From DAIDKA01 sp049792815 (lineage in GTDB: Bacteria > Pseudomonadota > Gammaproteobacteria > Steroidobacterales > Steroidobacteraceae): a stretch of DNA of 13,012 nucleotides. The position numbers were made by a program, and so were the translations under genes. Shown piece after piece: positions 1-6,837 of the stretch (positions are counted from its first letter, which is position 1; each line of letters opens with the position of its first letter). The DNA is taken from the NCBI GenBank assembly GCA_049792815.1, contig JBARBG010000069.1:1-13012 (forward strand), read 5' to 3'. The notes under the pieces were generated by a model. It saw nothing but the letters and a program-made list of their open reading frames with translations. It searched no databases and had not been told where the DNA came from.

Positions 1-29
1 GGTTTTCGTTTCCGGCCGGGGCTATTCAC

Positions 30-752
30 ATGGGTCGTATTTTCGAAGTCCGAAAAGCCACGATGTTCGCGCGCTGGAACCGCATGGCCAAGCAGTTCGC
101 GCGCATCGCCAAGGACATCACCATGGCGGTGAAGGCCGGCGGTCCGGACCCCGCCGGCAATCCGAGCCTGCGCCGCGCCGTACAGAACGCGCGCGCCGTG
201 AACATGCCCAAGGACAAGATCGAGTCGGCCATCAAGCGCGCCTCGGGGCGCGACGCCGCAAACTACCAGCAGGTGCTGTACGAAGCCTACGCGCCGCACG
301 GCGTCGCCATGCTGATCGAAACCGCCACCGACAATCCAGTGCGCACGGTGGCCACGGTGCGCAATATCGTCACCAAGAATGACGGCAACCTCGCCACCAG
401 CGGCAGCGTCAGCTTCCAGTTCCGCAAGATGGGTGTGTTCCGCCTTGATCCGACGGGCATTGATCATGACGATCTGGAACTGTATCTCATCGATCATGGG
501 CTGGATGAAATGGGCGACAGCAGCGGTGAGAAAGGCGAACCGCAACTGCTGATCCGCTGCGCCTTCGCAGATTTTGGCAGGCTCCAGGAAGCCCTGGAGG
601 CGCGCGGCCTGACGCCGATTTCCGCGGAGCACGAGTATCTGCCGACGGTACCCATGGAGCTTGCGGAAGCCCAGGCCACCGCGGTGCTGGCGCTGGTCGA
701 CAGGCTCGAGCAGGAGGACGACGTCCACAGCGTCTTCCACAATCTGGGCTGA
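30..752 (+). CDS. YebC/PmpR/TACO1-family protein (translation factor or transcriptional regulator)
   Basis: 240 residues, the usual length for the family. Members are cytosolic proteins described as transcriptional regulators or, for TACO1 and some bacterial homologues, as factors that help ribosomes through difficult stretches such as polyproline. Visible family blocks are the basic N-terminal segment rich in R and K (residues 1-40), 'AVNMPKDKIESAIKRAS' near residues 56-72, 'YEAYAPHGVAMLIE' near 84-97, 'TATDNPVRTVATVRNI' near 98-113, and 'GSVSFQF' near 125-131. The N-terminus starts MGRIFEVRKA rather than the MAGHSKW of the common proteobacterial form, which recalls the Bacteroidetes-type branch. 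The ATG at 30 is preceded by a weak GGGG about 8 nt upstream. The gene ends 10 bp from the convergent def gene, and I see no convincing terminator between them. The family call is firm; whether it acts on DNA or on the ribosome is open. Confidence 0.95.
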   Translation: MGRIFEVRKATMFARWNRMAKQFARIAKDITMAVKAGGPDPAGNPSLRRAVQNARAVNMPKDKIESAIKRASGRDAANYQQVLYEAYAPHGVAMLIETATDNPVRTVATVRNIVTKNDGNLATSGSVSFQFRKMGVFRLDPTGIDHDDLELYLIDHGLDEMGDSSGEKGEPQLLIRCAFADFGRLQEALEARGLTPISAEHEYLPTVPMELAEAQATAVLALVDRLEQEDDVHSVFHNLG

Positions 753-762
753 TGCTCGAACC

Positions 763-1296
763 TCAGTCCGGTGTGGGCACCATCTGCCCCACGAGCGCGT
801 CTTCGAAGCCAAAACGGGTCATGTCCTGCACCCGCTGCGGGAACAGCACGCCGTCCAGGTGATCCACCTCGTGCTGGACGACGCGCGCGTGGAAGCCCTC
901 CACGGTGCGCTCGAAGGCTTGTCCGTAGCGGTCGAGACCGCTGTAATGCAAGCGCCGGTAGCGCGGTACCACGCCACGCAGACCGGGCACTGACAGGCAC
1001 CCCTCCCACCCCTCTTCCAGTTCCTGTCCCAAGGGATCCAGGACCGGGTTGATGAGCACGGTGAAGGGAATGGGCGCCACCTGCGGATAGCGTGGGTTCT
1101 CCTGCATCTCGAAGATCACCACCCGCAGGCTGACGCCGATCTGCGGCGCTGCAATCCCCGCGCCACTCAGCGCCCGCATGGTGTCCTCCATGTCGGTGAG
1201 CAGTTCATTCATCTGCGCCGCATCAAATGCGCCGACCGGCTCGGCCACCTGGCGCAGCAGCGGATGCCCCATTTTCAAGACTGGTCTGATGGCCAT
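763..1296 (-). CDS. def: Peptide deformylase
   Basis: Removes the N-formyl group from the starting methionine of new proteins as they leave the ribosome; a cytosolic metalloenzyme. All three family motifs are present: 'GAGIAAPQIG' at residues 45-54 (motif I, Q52), 'EGCLS' at 98-102 (C100 metal ligand), and 'QHEVDHLDG' at 141-149 (H142 and H146 metal ligands, E143 general acid/base). At 177 residues it is of normal length. The ATG at 1296 gives the typical MAIRPVLKMG start. It follows folD with a 12-bp gap on the same strand, so it is probably translated from the same message. The pairing makes sense because FolD supplies the 10-formyl-THF used to formylate initiator tRNA. Many genomes place def next to fmt; neither fmt nor another fmt-like gene is in this window. 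Several proteobacteria carry more than one def, so this may be a second copy. Confidence 0.97.
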   Translation of the reverse strand: MAIRPVLKMGHPLLRQVAEPVGAFDAAQMNELLTDMEDTMRALSGAGIAAPQIGVSLRVVIFEMQENPRYPQVAPIPFTVLINPVLDPLGQELEEGWEGCLSVPGLRGVVPRYRRLHYSGLDRYGQAFERTVEGFHARVVQHEVDHLDGVLFPQRVQDMTRFGFEDALVGQMVPTPD

Positions 1297-1308
1297 GGGT
1301 GCGCAGTT

Positions 1309-2163
1309 TCAGGCCACCGAACGCTCGGCCGACTGCACGGTGTTGTGGAGCAGCATGGCGATGGTCATGGGCCCTACGCCACCCGGCACCGGTGTGATCG
1401 CCGAGGCCTTCTGTCTGACGCCTTCGAAGTCCACATCGCCGACGATGCGCCCGTCGGGCAGGCGGTTGATGCCCACATCGATCACGACGGCGCCGGTGCG
1501 CACCATCTGTGGAACGATCAGCCCGGGAACACCCGCCGCCACCACCAGAATGTCGGCCAGCATGGTGAACATGCCCAGGTCGCGGGTCTTCTTGTGGCAG
1601 ATGCACACCGTGGCCTCCTGCTGCATGAGCATGAGCGCCATCGGCTTGCCGACTATGTTGCTGGCGCCCACGACCACCACATTGCGGCCCTCGACCTCGA
1701 TTTTTTCGTGTTCGAGGATCTTCTGCACGCCATACGGCGTGCACGGCGGAAATACCGTGTTGCCGGTGATCAAACCGCCGACGTTGTACAGGTGGAAGCC
1801 ATCAACGTCCTTGTGGAAGTCGATGCGCTCCAGGACGCTGTGCACATCGATCTGCGCCGGCAGCGGCAACTGCACCAGGATGCCGTGGATGGTCGGATCC
1901 GTGTTCAGCGCATCGATCCGGCTGAGCAACTGGTCCTGGGTCGCGGTCGCGGGCATTTCAATCAGTTCCGAACGTATGCCCACGTCCTTGCAGGCGGTCA
2001 CTTTGTTGCGCACGTAGACCTGGGAACCCGGATCACTGCCCACCAGGATGACGGCCAGTCCCGGCCGCACGCCGTGCTGCTGCTGCAGGCCCAGGATCCG
2101 CTGCTTCTGTTCCTCTCTGATTTTCGCGGCAATGGCCTTGCCGTCTATGATTCTTGCGCTCAT
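1309..2163 (-). CDS. folD: Bifunctional methylene-THF dehydrogenase / methenyl-THF cyclohydrolase
   Basis: Interconverts 5,10-methylene-, 5,10-methenyl- and 10-formyl-tetrahydrofolate with NADP, feeding purine synthesis and initiator tRNA formylation in the cytosol. At 284 residues it is of normal length. The active-site residues fall at the numbers I recall for E. coli FolD: Y50 and K54 in 'SQVYVRNKVTAC', Q98 in 'GILVQLPLP', and D121 in 'KDVDGFH'. The 'PCTPYG' block is at 140-145, the dinucleotide-binding 'VVVGASNIVGKP' at 163-174, and the C-terminal 'PVPGGVGPMTIAML' at 258-271. Its ATG overlaps the stop of the upstream amidohydrolase gene by 4 bp (ATGA), a sign of translational coupling, and def follows after 12 bp. 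The enzyme looks intact. Confidence 0.98.
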   Translation of the reverse strand: MSARIIDGKAIAAKIREEQKQRILGLQQQHGVRPGLAVILVGSDPGSQVYVRNKVTACKDVGIRSELIEMPATATQDQLLSRIDALNTDPTIHGILVQLPLPAQIDVHSVLERIDFHKDVDGFHLYNVGGLITGNTVFPPCTPYGVQKILEHEKIEVEGRNVVVVGASNIVGKPMALMLMQQEATVCICHKKTRDLGMFTMLADILVVAAGVPGLIVPQMVRTGAVVIDVGINRLPDGRIVGDVDFEGVRQKASAITPVPGGVGPMTIAMLLHNTVQSAERSVA

Positions 2164-3197
2164 TCAGTACCTGTCTGCTTATTGCTGATATGGAATATCC
2201 GCTCGGCGTTGCGGTGATACAGCTTCGCCTTGTCGGCCGGATTGAGGTCCACGGCCTCCATGAAGGCCACAGCCGGCGCCGACGGCTGGTAGGGGTAGTC
2301 GATCGCCCACATCACATTATCGATGCCCAGCTTCTTGATCGAATACTCCAGCGCCAGGGGGTCCTCCACACCCGAGGTGGTGATCACGAAGTTGCGCTGG
2401 AAGTATTCGGCCATGGTGAGGCTGGTTTTAGGCGCGCGACCGATGAGCTGTGAGCGGCTGTTCATGAAGGTGATGCGCCAGATCCAAAAGTGCACCGCCT
2501 CGCCCATGTGGCCGATGCAGATCTTCAGTTTCGGGAAGCGGTCAAACAGGCCCGACGCCATCATGCGCACCACATGCGTGCCGACCTCCACGCCATAGGC
2601 CCACATCGCCGAGTCCAGGCCGTAGTGACCCATGGGCCCTTTGAGGCCATCGGTCGGGCCGCGCGGATGGATGTAGATGCAGCGGTCGAGGGCCTCGGCG
2701 GCCTCGAGAATCGGCCAGTACTTCGGGTCATCGAGGTATTCGCTGTTGGTGTGCGAATTGAGAATGAAGCCATTCAACTTCAGGTCACGGATGGCGCGTT
2801 CCATTTCGCGAACGGCGCGCTTGGGAGATTGCGGCGCAAACGCCGCCAGACCCGCGAAGCGGGCGGGATGTCGGCCGATCACGGCCGCAAGGCGGTCATT
2901 GGCCAGGGTCGCGAGCTCACAGGCCGTGTCCGCGTCGAACATCTGCACGCCCGGGGCGGTCAGGGACAGCAGCTGCATGTCCACGCCATTGGCGTCCATG
3001 TCCTTGAGCCTTCGGTCCTCCAGATCCAGCAGGCCCTCCAGGAACTTCATGGTCCCGTAGCCGCCCTGGGCATCGTAAATCCCCCGCATCAGCGGCAGGT
3101 CCGAGCTTTCCCCGGGAGCCCGCGACACCTGCTTGAGTGCCTCGGCCACCTCAGGAATCGAGAACGCTTCCTCGACGGCAATCTTGCGCATTTTCAC
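2160..3197 (-). CDS. Amidohydrolase-2 family protein, LigW/gamma-resorcylate-decarboxylase-like
   Basis: 345 residues, matching the ACMSD-like branch of the amidohydrolase superfamily. These are metal-dependent TIM-barrel enzymes that mostly decarboxylate aromatic acids. The N-terminal strand has 'IAVEEAF' (E9/E10) in place of the HxH of classical members, as in 5-carboxyvanillate decarboxylase LigW. Further candidate ligands and active-site residues are H177 in 'IYIHPRG', H230 and R241 in 'GHMGEAVHFWIWRI', and D300 and Y303 in 'WAIDYPY'. The spacings 177-230-241 and the D-to-Y step of 3 agree with my recollection of LigW (H188, H241, R252, D314, Y317); an alignment is needed to confirm. The start is either GTG at 3197, with GGAG 5 nt upstream, or ATG at 3191. 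The stop overlaps the folD start (ATGA). The substrate is unknown; 5-carboxyvanillate or a related hydroxybenzoate is an inference. A hydrolase of another compound remains possible. Confidence 0.9.
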   Translation of the reverse strand: MKMRKIAVEEAFSIPEVAEALKQVSRAPGESSDLPLMRGIYDAQGGYGTMKFLEGLLDLEDRRLKDMDANGVDMQLLSLTAPGVQMFDADTACELATLANDRLAAVIGRHPARFAGLAAFAPQSPKRAVREMERAIRDLKLNGFILNSHTNSEYLDDPKYWPILEAAEALDRCIYIHPRGPTDGLKGPMGHYGLDSAMWAYGVEVGTHVVRMMASGLFDRFPKLKICIGHMGEAVHFWIWRITFMNSRSQLIGRAPKTSLTMAEYFQRNFVITTSGVEDPLALEYSIKKLGIDNVMWAIDYPYQPSAPAVAFMEAVDLNPADKAKLYHRNAERIFHISNKQTGTE

Positions 3198-3245
3198 TAT
3201 TGCTCCGTATTACGTCCCGCAAGTCAGGGTGCGACGATACACCGA

Positions 3246-3860
3246 TCAACCCCCGGCCAGGATCCGTGCCTTGATGGACTCGTATTCGCTGTCGGTGATG
3301 AGCCGCGAATCGAGCATCTGCTTCGCCTCCTGTAGGCGCCTGACGGCGTCGGAGGATCCGGTCACCGCACTCGCAGGCCCCGCGCTGATCTGCATGCCAC
3401 CTGAGCGTGCGCGCAGCTCCTCAAGCTCCCGGATACGCCGCTTCTCGCGCCAGGCCTGGTCCTGGGCCTGACAGATCCGGTAGACGGCCTGGGCCTGCTC
3501 CTTGCGCAGACCGTTGATGTTAATCAGGCGGCTACCGGGCTGGGCATTGATGGCCAGATCGGTCGCCAGGTCGGCGCGAATCACCAGCTCGGCGCTGAAA
3601 ACTCCCACGCGCAGGTTGACCTCGGAAAGGTCCTGCCAGCGCAGGTTCACCACGTCGAAACCGCTGACCAGGTGCCGCACCAGCCAGATCAGCCGGCCAC
3701 TGGTGGCTGCGATCAGCGTTCTGCGACGCGTGAGGGCGAACAGGCGCCGCTGGGTTGCCCAGGCCTCGACGTTCTCCCCCGGAATCAGGATGGAATGCAG
3801 GTCCGCCAGGGCCTTCTCCAGCCCCGGTTCATTGAGCTCAGCGTTGGAGTCGAGCATCAT
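3246..3860 (-). CDS. Bacterial PH-domain protein with C-terminal SHOCT segment
   Basis: 204 residues. Residues about 22-130 read as a bacterial pleckstrin-homology fold (bPH type), opening with 'ILIPGENVEAWATQRRLFAL' and running through alternating hydrophobic strands such as 'GRLIWLVRH' and 'AELVIRADL'. Residues 131-152 are a charged, probably coiled helix. Residues 172-202 form a SHOCT motif, with 'RRLQEAKQMLDSRLITDSEY' followed by 'ESIKARIL'. SHOCT segments are short helical pieces usually found at protein ends and thought to mediate oligomerization. There is no signal peptide or membrane segment, so it is predicted cytosolic. Two ATGs are adjacent; a GGTGA lies 6 nt before the second one at 3857, which may be the true start. 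It lies 48 bp upstream of the amidohydrolase gene on the same strand and could head that operon. Its biological role is unknown. Confidence 0.88.
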   Translation of the reverse strand: MMLDSNAELNEPGLEKALADLHSILIPGENVEAWATQRRLFALTRRRTLIAATSGRLIWLVRHLVSGFDVVNLRWQDLSEVNLRVGVFSAELVIRADLATDLAINAQPGSRLININGLRKEQAQAVYRICQAQDQAWREKRRIRELEELRARSGGMQISAGPASAVTGSSDAVRRLQEAKQMLDSRLITDSEYESIKARILAGG

Positions 3861-3889
3861 GGGTCACCGCTTACCTTGGGGGGTCCATC

Positions 3890-5338
3890 ATGCCCGAAGT
3901 CGTGCGATTTCCCGATATTCCCCTGTACCAGGGCTGGGGGGCACCGCACCGCGCCGAATCCGACAGCCGCGACCTGGAGGTGGTCCAGGGCGAGATTCCC
4001 GCGGCGCTGTCTGGCACCTTGTACCGCTGCGGGCCGGACCGTCAGTACCCCTCGCGCTCAGTGCACGAGACCTTCATCGATGGCGAGGGCATGGTGCACA
4101 TGTTCCGCATCGCTGGCGGGCGCGCCGACTACCGCAACCGCTGGGTGCGCAATGAGCGCTTCTTGCTGCAGGAGGCCGCGCGCCGCTCGCTTTTCGGCCG
4201 CTATCGCAACCGCTACACCAATGATCCCGCCGTTGCCGGCAAGAGCAACGGCACCGCCAATACCAACGTGGTGTGGCATGGCAGGCGGCTGCTGGTGCTG
4301 AAGGAGGATTCGCGCCCGATCGAAGTGGATCCGGACACGCTCGCAACCCGGGAGGAGTTCGACTTCGGTGGCGGGCTTAAGTCGGTGAGCCTGACGGCAC
4401 ATCCAAAGCTTGATCTGCATCGCAATGAACTGGTCGCCTTTTCATACCAGGCGCAGGGCGACGCCACGGTCGACTTGGTCATCTACATCGCCGATGTCGA
4501 CGGCCGCATCGTGCATGAAACGCCGTTGCAGATGCCCTACCCCGGGATGGTCCACGATTTCGCGGTCACCGACTCGCACATCATCGTGCCCTTCTTTCCG
4601 CTGATCACCGATCTTGAGGTCATCAAAGCCGGCGGTCCCTACTACCAGTGGCACCCTGACCAGAACAGCCATTACGTCGTGGTGCCACGCCGCGGCAGCG
4701 CGCGCGAGGCGCGCTGGTTCAAAGGTCCTGCGGTCAGCGCCGGCCATATGATGAATGCGGTCACCGAGGGCGACACGGTGCACCTGGACCTGTGCCTGTA
4801 TGACGGCAATTGCTTTGATTTCTTCCCCAGCCGTGACGGCTCGCCGTTCAAACCCGCCCCGCCGCTGCTGACGCGAATGAGCTTCAATCTCAGCAGCGAA
4901 CAGCTCACGATGCGCCGGCTGCAGGGCGCGCCGTGCGAGATGCCGAAAATCGATGACCGCTGGATGGGCAAGCCCTACCGCTATGGCTATGTGATCTGCC
5001 GTCCGCCGGATGCGGTCGCCGGTGCCATTGGCATGGGAGCCATCGGGCGCGTCGACCACCAGTCCGGAAAGCTGTCGACCTGGTCGCCCGGAGCGGACAG
5101 CGGCGTCCAGGAACCGGTGTTCGTGCCGCGCGCACCGGGCGCTGCAGAAGGTGACGGCTACCTGCTGGTGCTGGTGAATCGCCTGTCACAGCTGCGCAGT
5201 GATCTGGCAATCCTGGACGCGCAAAGACTCGAGGACGGGCCGGTGGCGCTGGTGCGTCTGCCGACCCGAGTGCGTTCCACTTTCCATGGCATGTGGGTGC
5301 CGGGGGAAACTCTGGCGTCGGGCCGCTACCGCGCCTGA
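3890..5338 (+). CDS. Carotenoid oxygenase family (RPE65-like), lignostilbene-dioxygenase-like
   Basis: 482 residues, full length for these seven-bladed beta-propeller, non-heme iron enzymes that split a C=C double bond with O2 into two aldehydes or ketones. The four iron-binding histidines are all in family context: H171 in 'LTAHPKLD', H222 in 'MVHDFAV', H286 in 'SAGHMMNA', and H466 in 'STFHGMWVP'. The N-terminal signature 'VVQGEIPAALSGTLYRCGPD' is at residues 31-50 and 'FIDGEGMVH' at 62-70. The block 'GTANTNVVWHGRRLLVLKE' at 121-139 and the Y105/K138 pair fit the lignostilbene dioxygenases, where a Tyr and a Lys 33 residues apart hold the phenol of the substrate. The substrate is therefore more likely a 4-hydroxystilbene or similar phenylpropanoid than a carotenoid, but this is inference. 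The ATG at 3890 has GGGGGG 6 nt upstream. It is divergent from the PH-SHOCT gene, 29 bp between starts. Its last 13 bp overlap the convergent CWC gene. Confidence 0.95.
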   Translation: MPEVVRFPDIPLYQGWGAPHRAESDSRDLEVVQGEIPAALSGTLYRCGPDRQYPSRSVHETFIDGEGMVHMFRIAGGRADYRNRWVRNERFLLQEAARRSLFGRYRNRYTNDPAVAGKSNGTANTNVVWHGRRLLVLKEDSRPIEVDPDTLATREEFDFGGGLKSVSLTAHPKLDLHRNELVAFSYQAQGDATVDLVIYIADVDGRIVHETPLQMPYPGMVHDFAVTDSHIIVPFFPLITDLEVIKAGGPYYQWHPDQNSHYVVVPRRGSAREARWFKGPAVSAGHMMNAVTEGDTVHLDLCLYDGNCFDFFPSRDGSPFKPAPPLLTRMSFNLSSEQLTMRRLQGAPCEMPKIDDRWMGKPYRYGYVICRPPDAVAGAIGMGAIGRVDHQSGKLSTWSPGADSGVQEPVFVPRAPGAAEGDGYLLVLVNRLSQLRSDLAILDAQRLEDGPVALVRLPTRVRSTFHGMWVPGETLASGRYRA

Positions 5339-5544
5339 CCCAAGGCCGCAAGCTGCTGAACACAGGCCTGACACAGGCAGGCTGTGCCGCGGCCCTCCGG
5401 CAGTGCCGCGGCCACGGCGGGGTTGGCCGGGTCCAAGCAGGGCTGGTCCATGCACCAGCAGTGAGCATCCGCGCCGGCCTGCGCAGCGACCGTACAGCGG
5501 TTAGGCTGGTGGCAGCGCGGGCAGCGACCCGGTTCCAGCGACAT
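5326..5544 (-). CDS. Cysteine-rich CWC family small protein
   Basis: 72 residues with nine cysteines. 'CPRCHQPNRC' at residues 8-17 gives C8, C11 and C17; 'CWC' at 29-31 gives the family its name; 'CLCQAC' at 56-61 closes a probable zinc-binding cluster. This order (CPxC, CWC, ACLCxxC) matches the Cys_rich_CWC family (Pfam PF14375 as I recall), whose function is unknown. The protein is likely cytosolic, with no signal peptide or membrane segment. The start is ATG at 5544 with no clear ribosome binding site. It lies 22 bp downstream of the HTH gene on the same strand and may be co-transcribed with it. Its 3' end overlaps the end of the carotenoid oxygenase gene by 13 bp. Confidence 0.85.
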   Translation of the reverse strand: MSLEPGRCPRCHQPNRCTVAAQAGADAHCWCMDQPCLDPANPAVAAALPEGRGTACLCQACVQQLAALGQAR

Positions 5545-5566
5545 GCGGTCGTTTTATTTCCCGCCC

Positions 5567-5797
5567 CTAGCGGGCAACCTCGAGCAGCGTCTTGGGACGC
5601 TTTGCGGCGACCAGCAGCAGCATGCGCGCCGCGCCGGAGGGTGCCCGACGGCCCTGCTCCCAGTCCTGCAGAGTACGTACGGACACGCCCAGCAGGTTGG
5701 CGAACTGTGATTGCGACAGCCCCGCCTTTTCGCGAATTCCCGCAATCATTGCAACCACGCCCTTGCGACCTGCTGCACCACGTTTAGTCTGCGCCAT
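5567..5797 (-). CDS. XRE/Cro-type helix-turn-helix protein, antitoxin-like
   Basis: 76 residues. After a basic N-terminus ('TKRGAAGRK'), residues about 18-60 form a Cro/C1-type HTH with 'AGLSQSQFANLLGVSVRTLQ' followed by 'DWEQGRRAPSGAARMLLLVA'. This pattern (SQSQFA..LGVS..TLQ.WEQGRR.P.G.A..LL) is typical of HigA/RelB-type antitoxins paired with RelE-fold toxins. The N-terminal part that usually precedes the HTH in such antitoxins is shorter here. The start is well supported: GGAGG lies 6 nt before the ATG at 5797. No complete toxin gene lies next to it; the upstream 224 bp are discussed separately. It may therefore be an orphan antitoxin or a solo regulator that controls itself and the CWC gene 22 bp downstream. 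Confidence 0.88.
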   Translation of the reverse strand: MAQTKRGAAGRKGVVAMIAGIREKAGLSQSQFANLLGVSVRTLQDWEQGRRAPSGAARMLLLVAAKRPKTLLEVAR

Positions 5798-6021
5798 TCA
5801 GTTCCTCCATGAACTTTTTTCGGCGGCATACGTTACCAGATTGGACGACGTTAGGGCGATGACGCGTTCCACTTCGTCGCGCCGCGGCGAAATCACCTTG
5901 ACGCCGGTGCACCCGACAGGTTGCCGTAAGTCACAGCCACCATTGATTGATTCGTTATGCACCACAGAATACAGCCACTACCTTGGCACTTCAACATGCC
6001 GAGCGGGCGCATCGCAGCGCT
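5798..6021. other. Longest gene-free stretch (224 bp), leader of the HTH gene
   Basis: By eye this stretch is less GC-rich than its surroundings. It separates the end of the DUF3014 gene from the HTH gene. On the minus strand it holds a candidate promoter (5966-5994) and an open frame from GTG 5965 to a TGA at 5798-5800 that directly abuts the HTH start. That frame encodes 55 residues with no recognised domain. The GTG has no ribosome binding site and would lie upstream of the start point predicted from the promoter, so I do not call it a gene. The ribosome binding site of the HTH gene lies at its end. Confidence 0.5.
5966..5994 (-). promoter_or_regulatory. Candidate sigma70-type promoter for the HTH-CWC pair
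   Basis: On the minus strand TTGAAG (5989-5994) is followed after exactly 17 nt by TATTCT (5966-5971). Each hexamer matches 4 of 6 consensus positions. Transcription would start near 5959 and give a leader of about 160 nt before the HTH ATG at 5797. The call is by eye and unsupported by any conservation. Confidence 0.35.
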
Positions 6022-6837
6022 CTAGGGATGCGGTTGCTGGTGTGCCAGCAGCTTCGTCTTCAGGTCCTTCAGCCGCGCCTTGATGAGCGTCTCATTGGTC
6101 GGCCCCATCCGGATCAGCGTTTTCTGCCCCGCCGACAGCGCTTCGAGCGCCGGATCCGCGTACAGGTACATGACATTGGGCTGCACCAGCACAACCGGTC
6201 CGGTCACATCAGGGGTGGCGAGCAGGTGATCAATGAGCGCGATGAGGTGATCGTTGAAGTAACCGTCCTGATAGCCGAGATCATCGAAGGCGCTCTGGAA
6301 CAGCGGGTAGAAGTGGTAGTACAGCTGCACCAGCTGCTCGGTATCGACGCTCTTCACCACCTCGATGAAGGGCTGGTAGCGGGCGTAGTTGTCCGGACTG
6401 ATGGTCAGCTGGTCGCCATTGCCGCGGGTCATGAACTGGCCGCTGGTGGCCTTGATGGGCCGCTTGTCCGGCGCGACCTTCTTCTTGGCGAGGTTGTCCA
6501 CGGTGACGACGATGTTGCGGATAATGTTGTCCGGCACCAGCAGCTTCTCCACCGCCTGGGCGCCGGAAACCGCAGTCAAGGCAGCGTGGAAATTCTGGTC
6601 GCTCTGATCCAAAGCCGGCGGCGCGCCGCCGGCCGCACTGCTGACCGGAACGGGATGCTCGATGACCGGAGCGCTCGCCACCTGCGGCTCGGCCTCCGGC
6701 GCGCTCACTGCCTGGGGGGCCGATGCCGGGGTCGGCAATGCCGGGCTGCGGTGCGCATACAGGTACAGCGCGGTGGCGCCGACGACCACCACGGCTGCGG
6801 CAGCCCAGATGATCGGCTGGTCCGAGGGCATGGCCAT
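6022..6837 (-). CDS. DUF3014 family membrane-anchored protein
   Basis: 271 residues. A single N-terminal membrane segment at about residues 9-27 ('IIWAAAAVVVVGATALYLYA') is followed by an Ala/Pro/Glu-rich linker (residues 30-75) and a C-terminal domain of about 190 residues, most likely in the periplasm. The domain matches DUF3014 through 'LLVPDNIIRNIVVTVDNLAK' near 99-118, 'SPDNYARYQPFIEVV' near 147-161, 'YPLFQSAFDDLGYQDGYFND' near 176-195, 'GPVVLVQPN', and 'ALSAGQKTLIRMGP' near 234-247. Function is unknown for the family. The start overlaps the stop of the flavoprotein gene by 1 bp (TGATG) and no separate ribosome binding site is seen, so translation is probably coupled. Sitting last in the operon after a lipid methyltransferase and a flavoprotein, it could act at the inner-membrane surface, but that is inference. 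Confidence 0.9.
   Translation of the reverse strand: MAMPSDQPIIWAAAAVVVVGATALYLYAHRSPALPTPASAPQAVSAPEAEPQVASAPVIEHPVPVSSAAGGAPPALDQSDQNFHAALTAVSGAQAVEKLLVPDNIIRNIVVTVDNLAKKKVAPDKRPIKATSGQFMTRGNGDQLTISPDNYARYQPFIEVVKSVDTEQLVQLYYHFYPLFQSAFDDLGYQDGYFNDHLIALIDHLLATPDVTGPVVLVQPNVMYLYADPALEALSAGQKTLIRMGPTNETLIKARLKDLKTKLLAHQQPHP

Noticed and set aside
774..797. Bulged stem GTGGGCA / TGCCCCAC just past the yebC stop
   Set aside because: It lies within the def coding end, has a bulge and is not followed by a T-run, so it is not good enough to call a terminator.
1264..2217. Long plus-strand open frame of 317 codons
   Set aside because: It lies antisense to folD, whose active-site residues are all present. 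The translation is rich in His, Asp and Arg, as expected for a shadow frame in GC-rich DNA.
2490..3335. Plus-strand open frame of 281 codons
   Set aside because: Antisense to the amidohydrolase gene, with no recognizable domain and shadow-frame composition.
5560..5574. CCCGC-CCCTA-GCGGG hairpin near the end of the HTH gene as a terminator
   Set aside because: The T-run lies before the stem on the plus strand and would be A's after it on the minus strand, so it does not fit an intrinsic terminator in either direction. The stem is only 5 bp.
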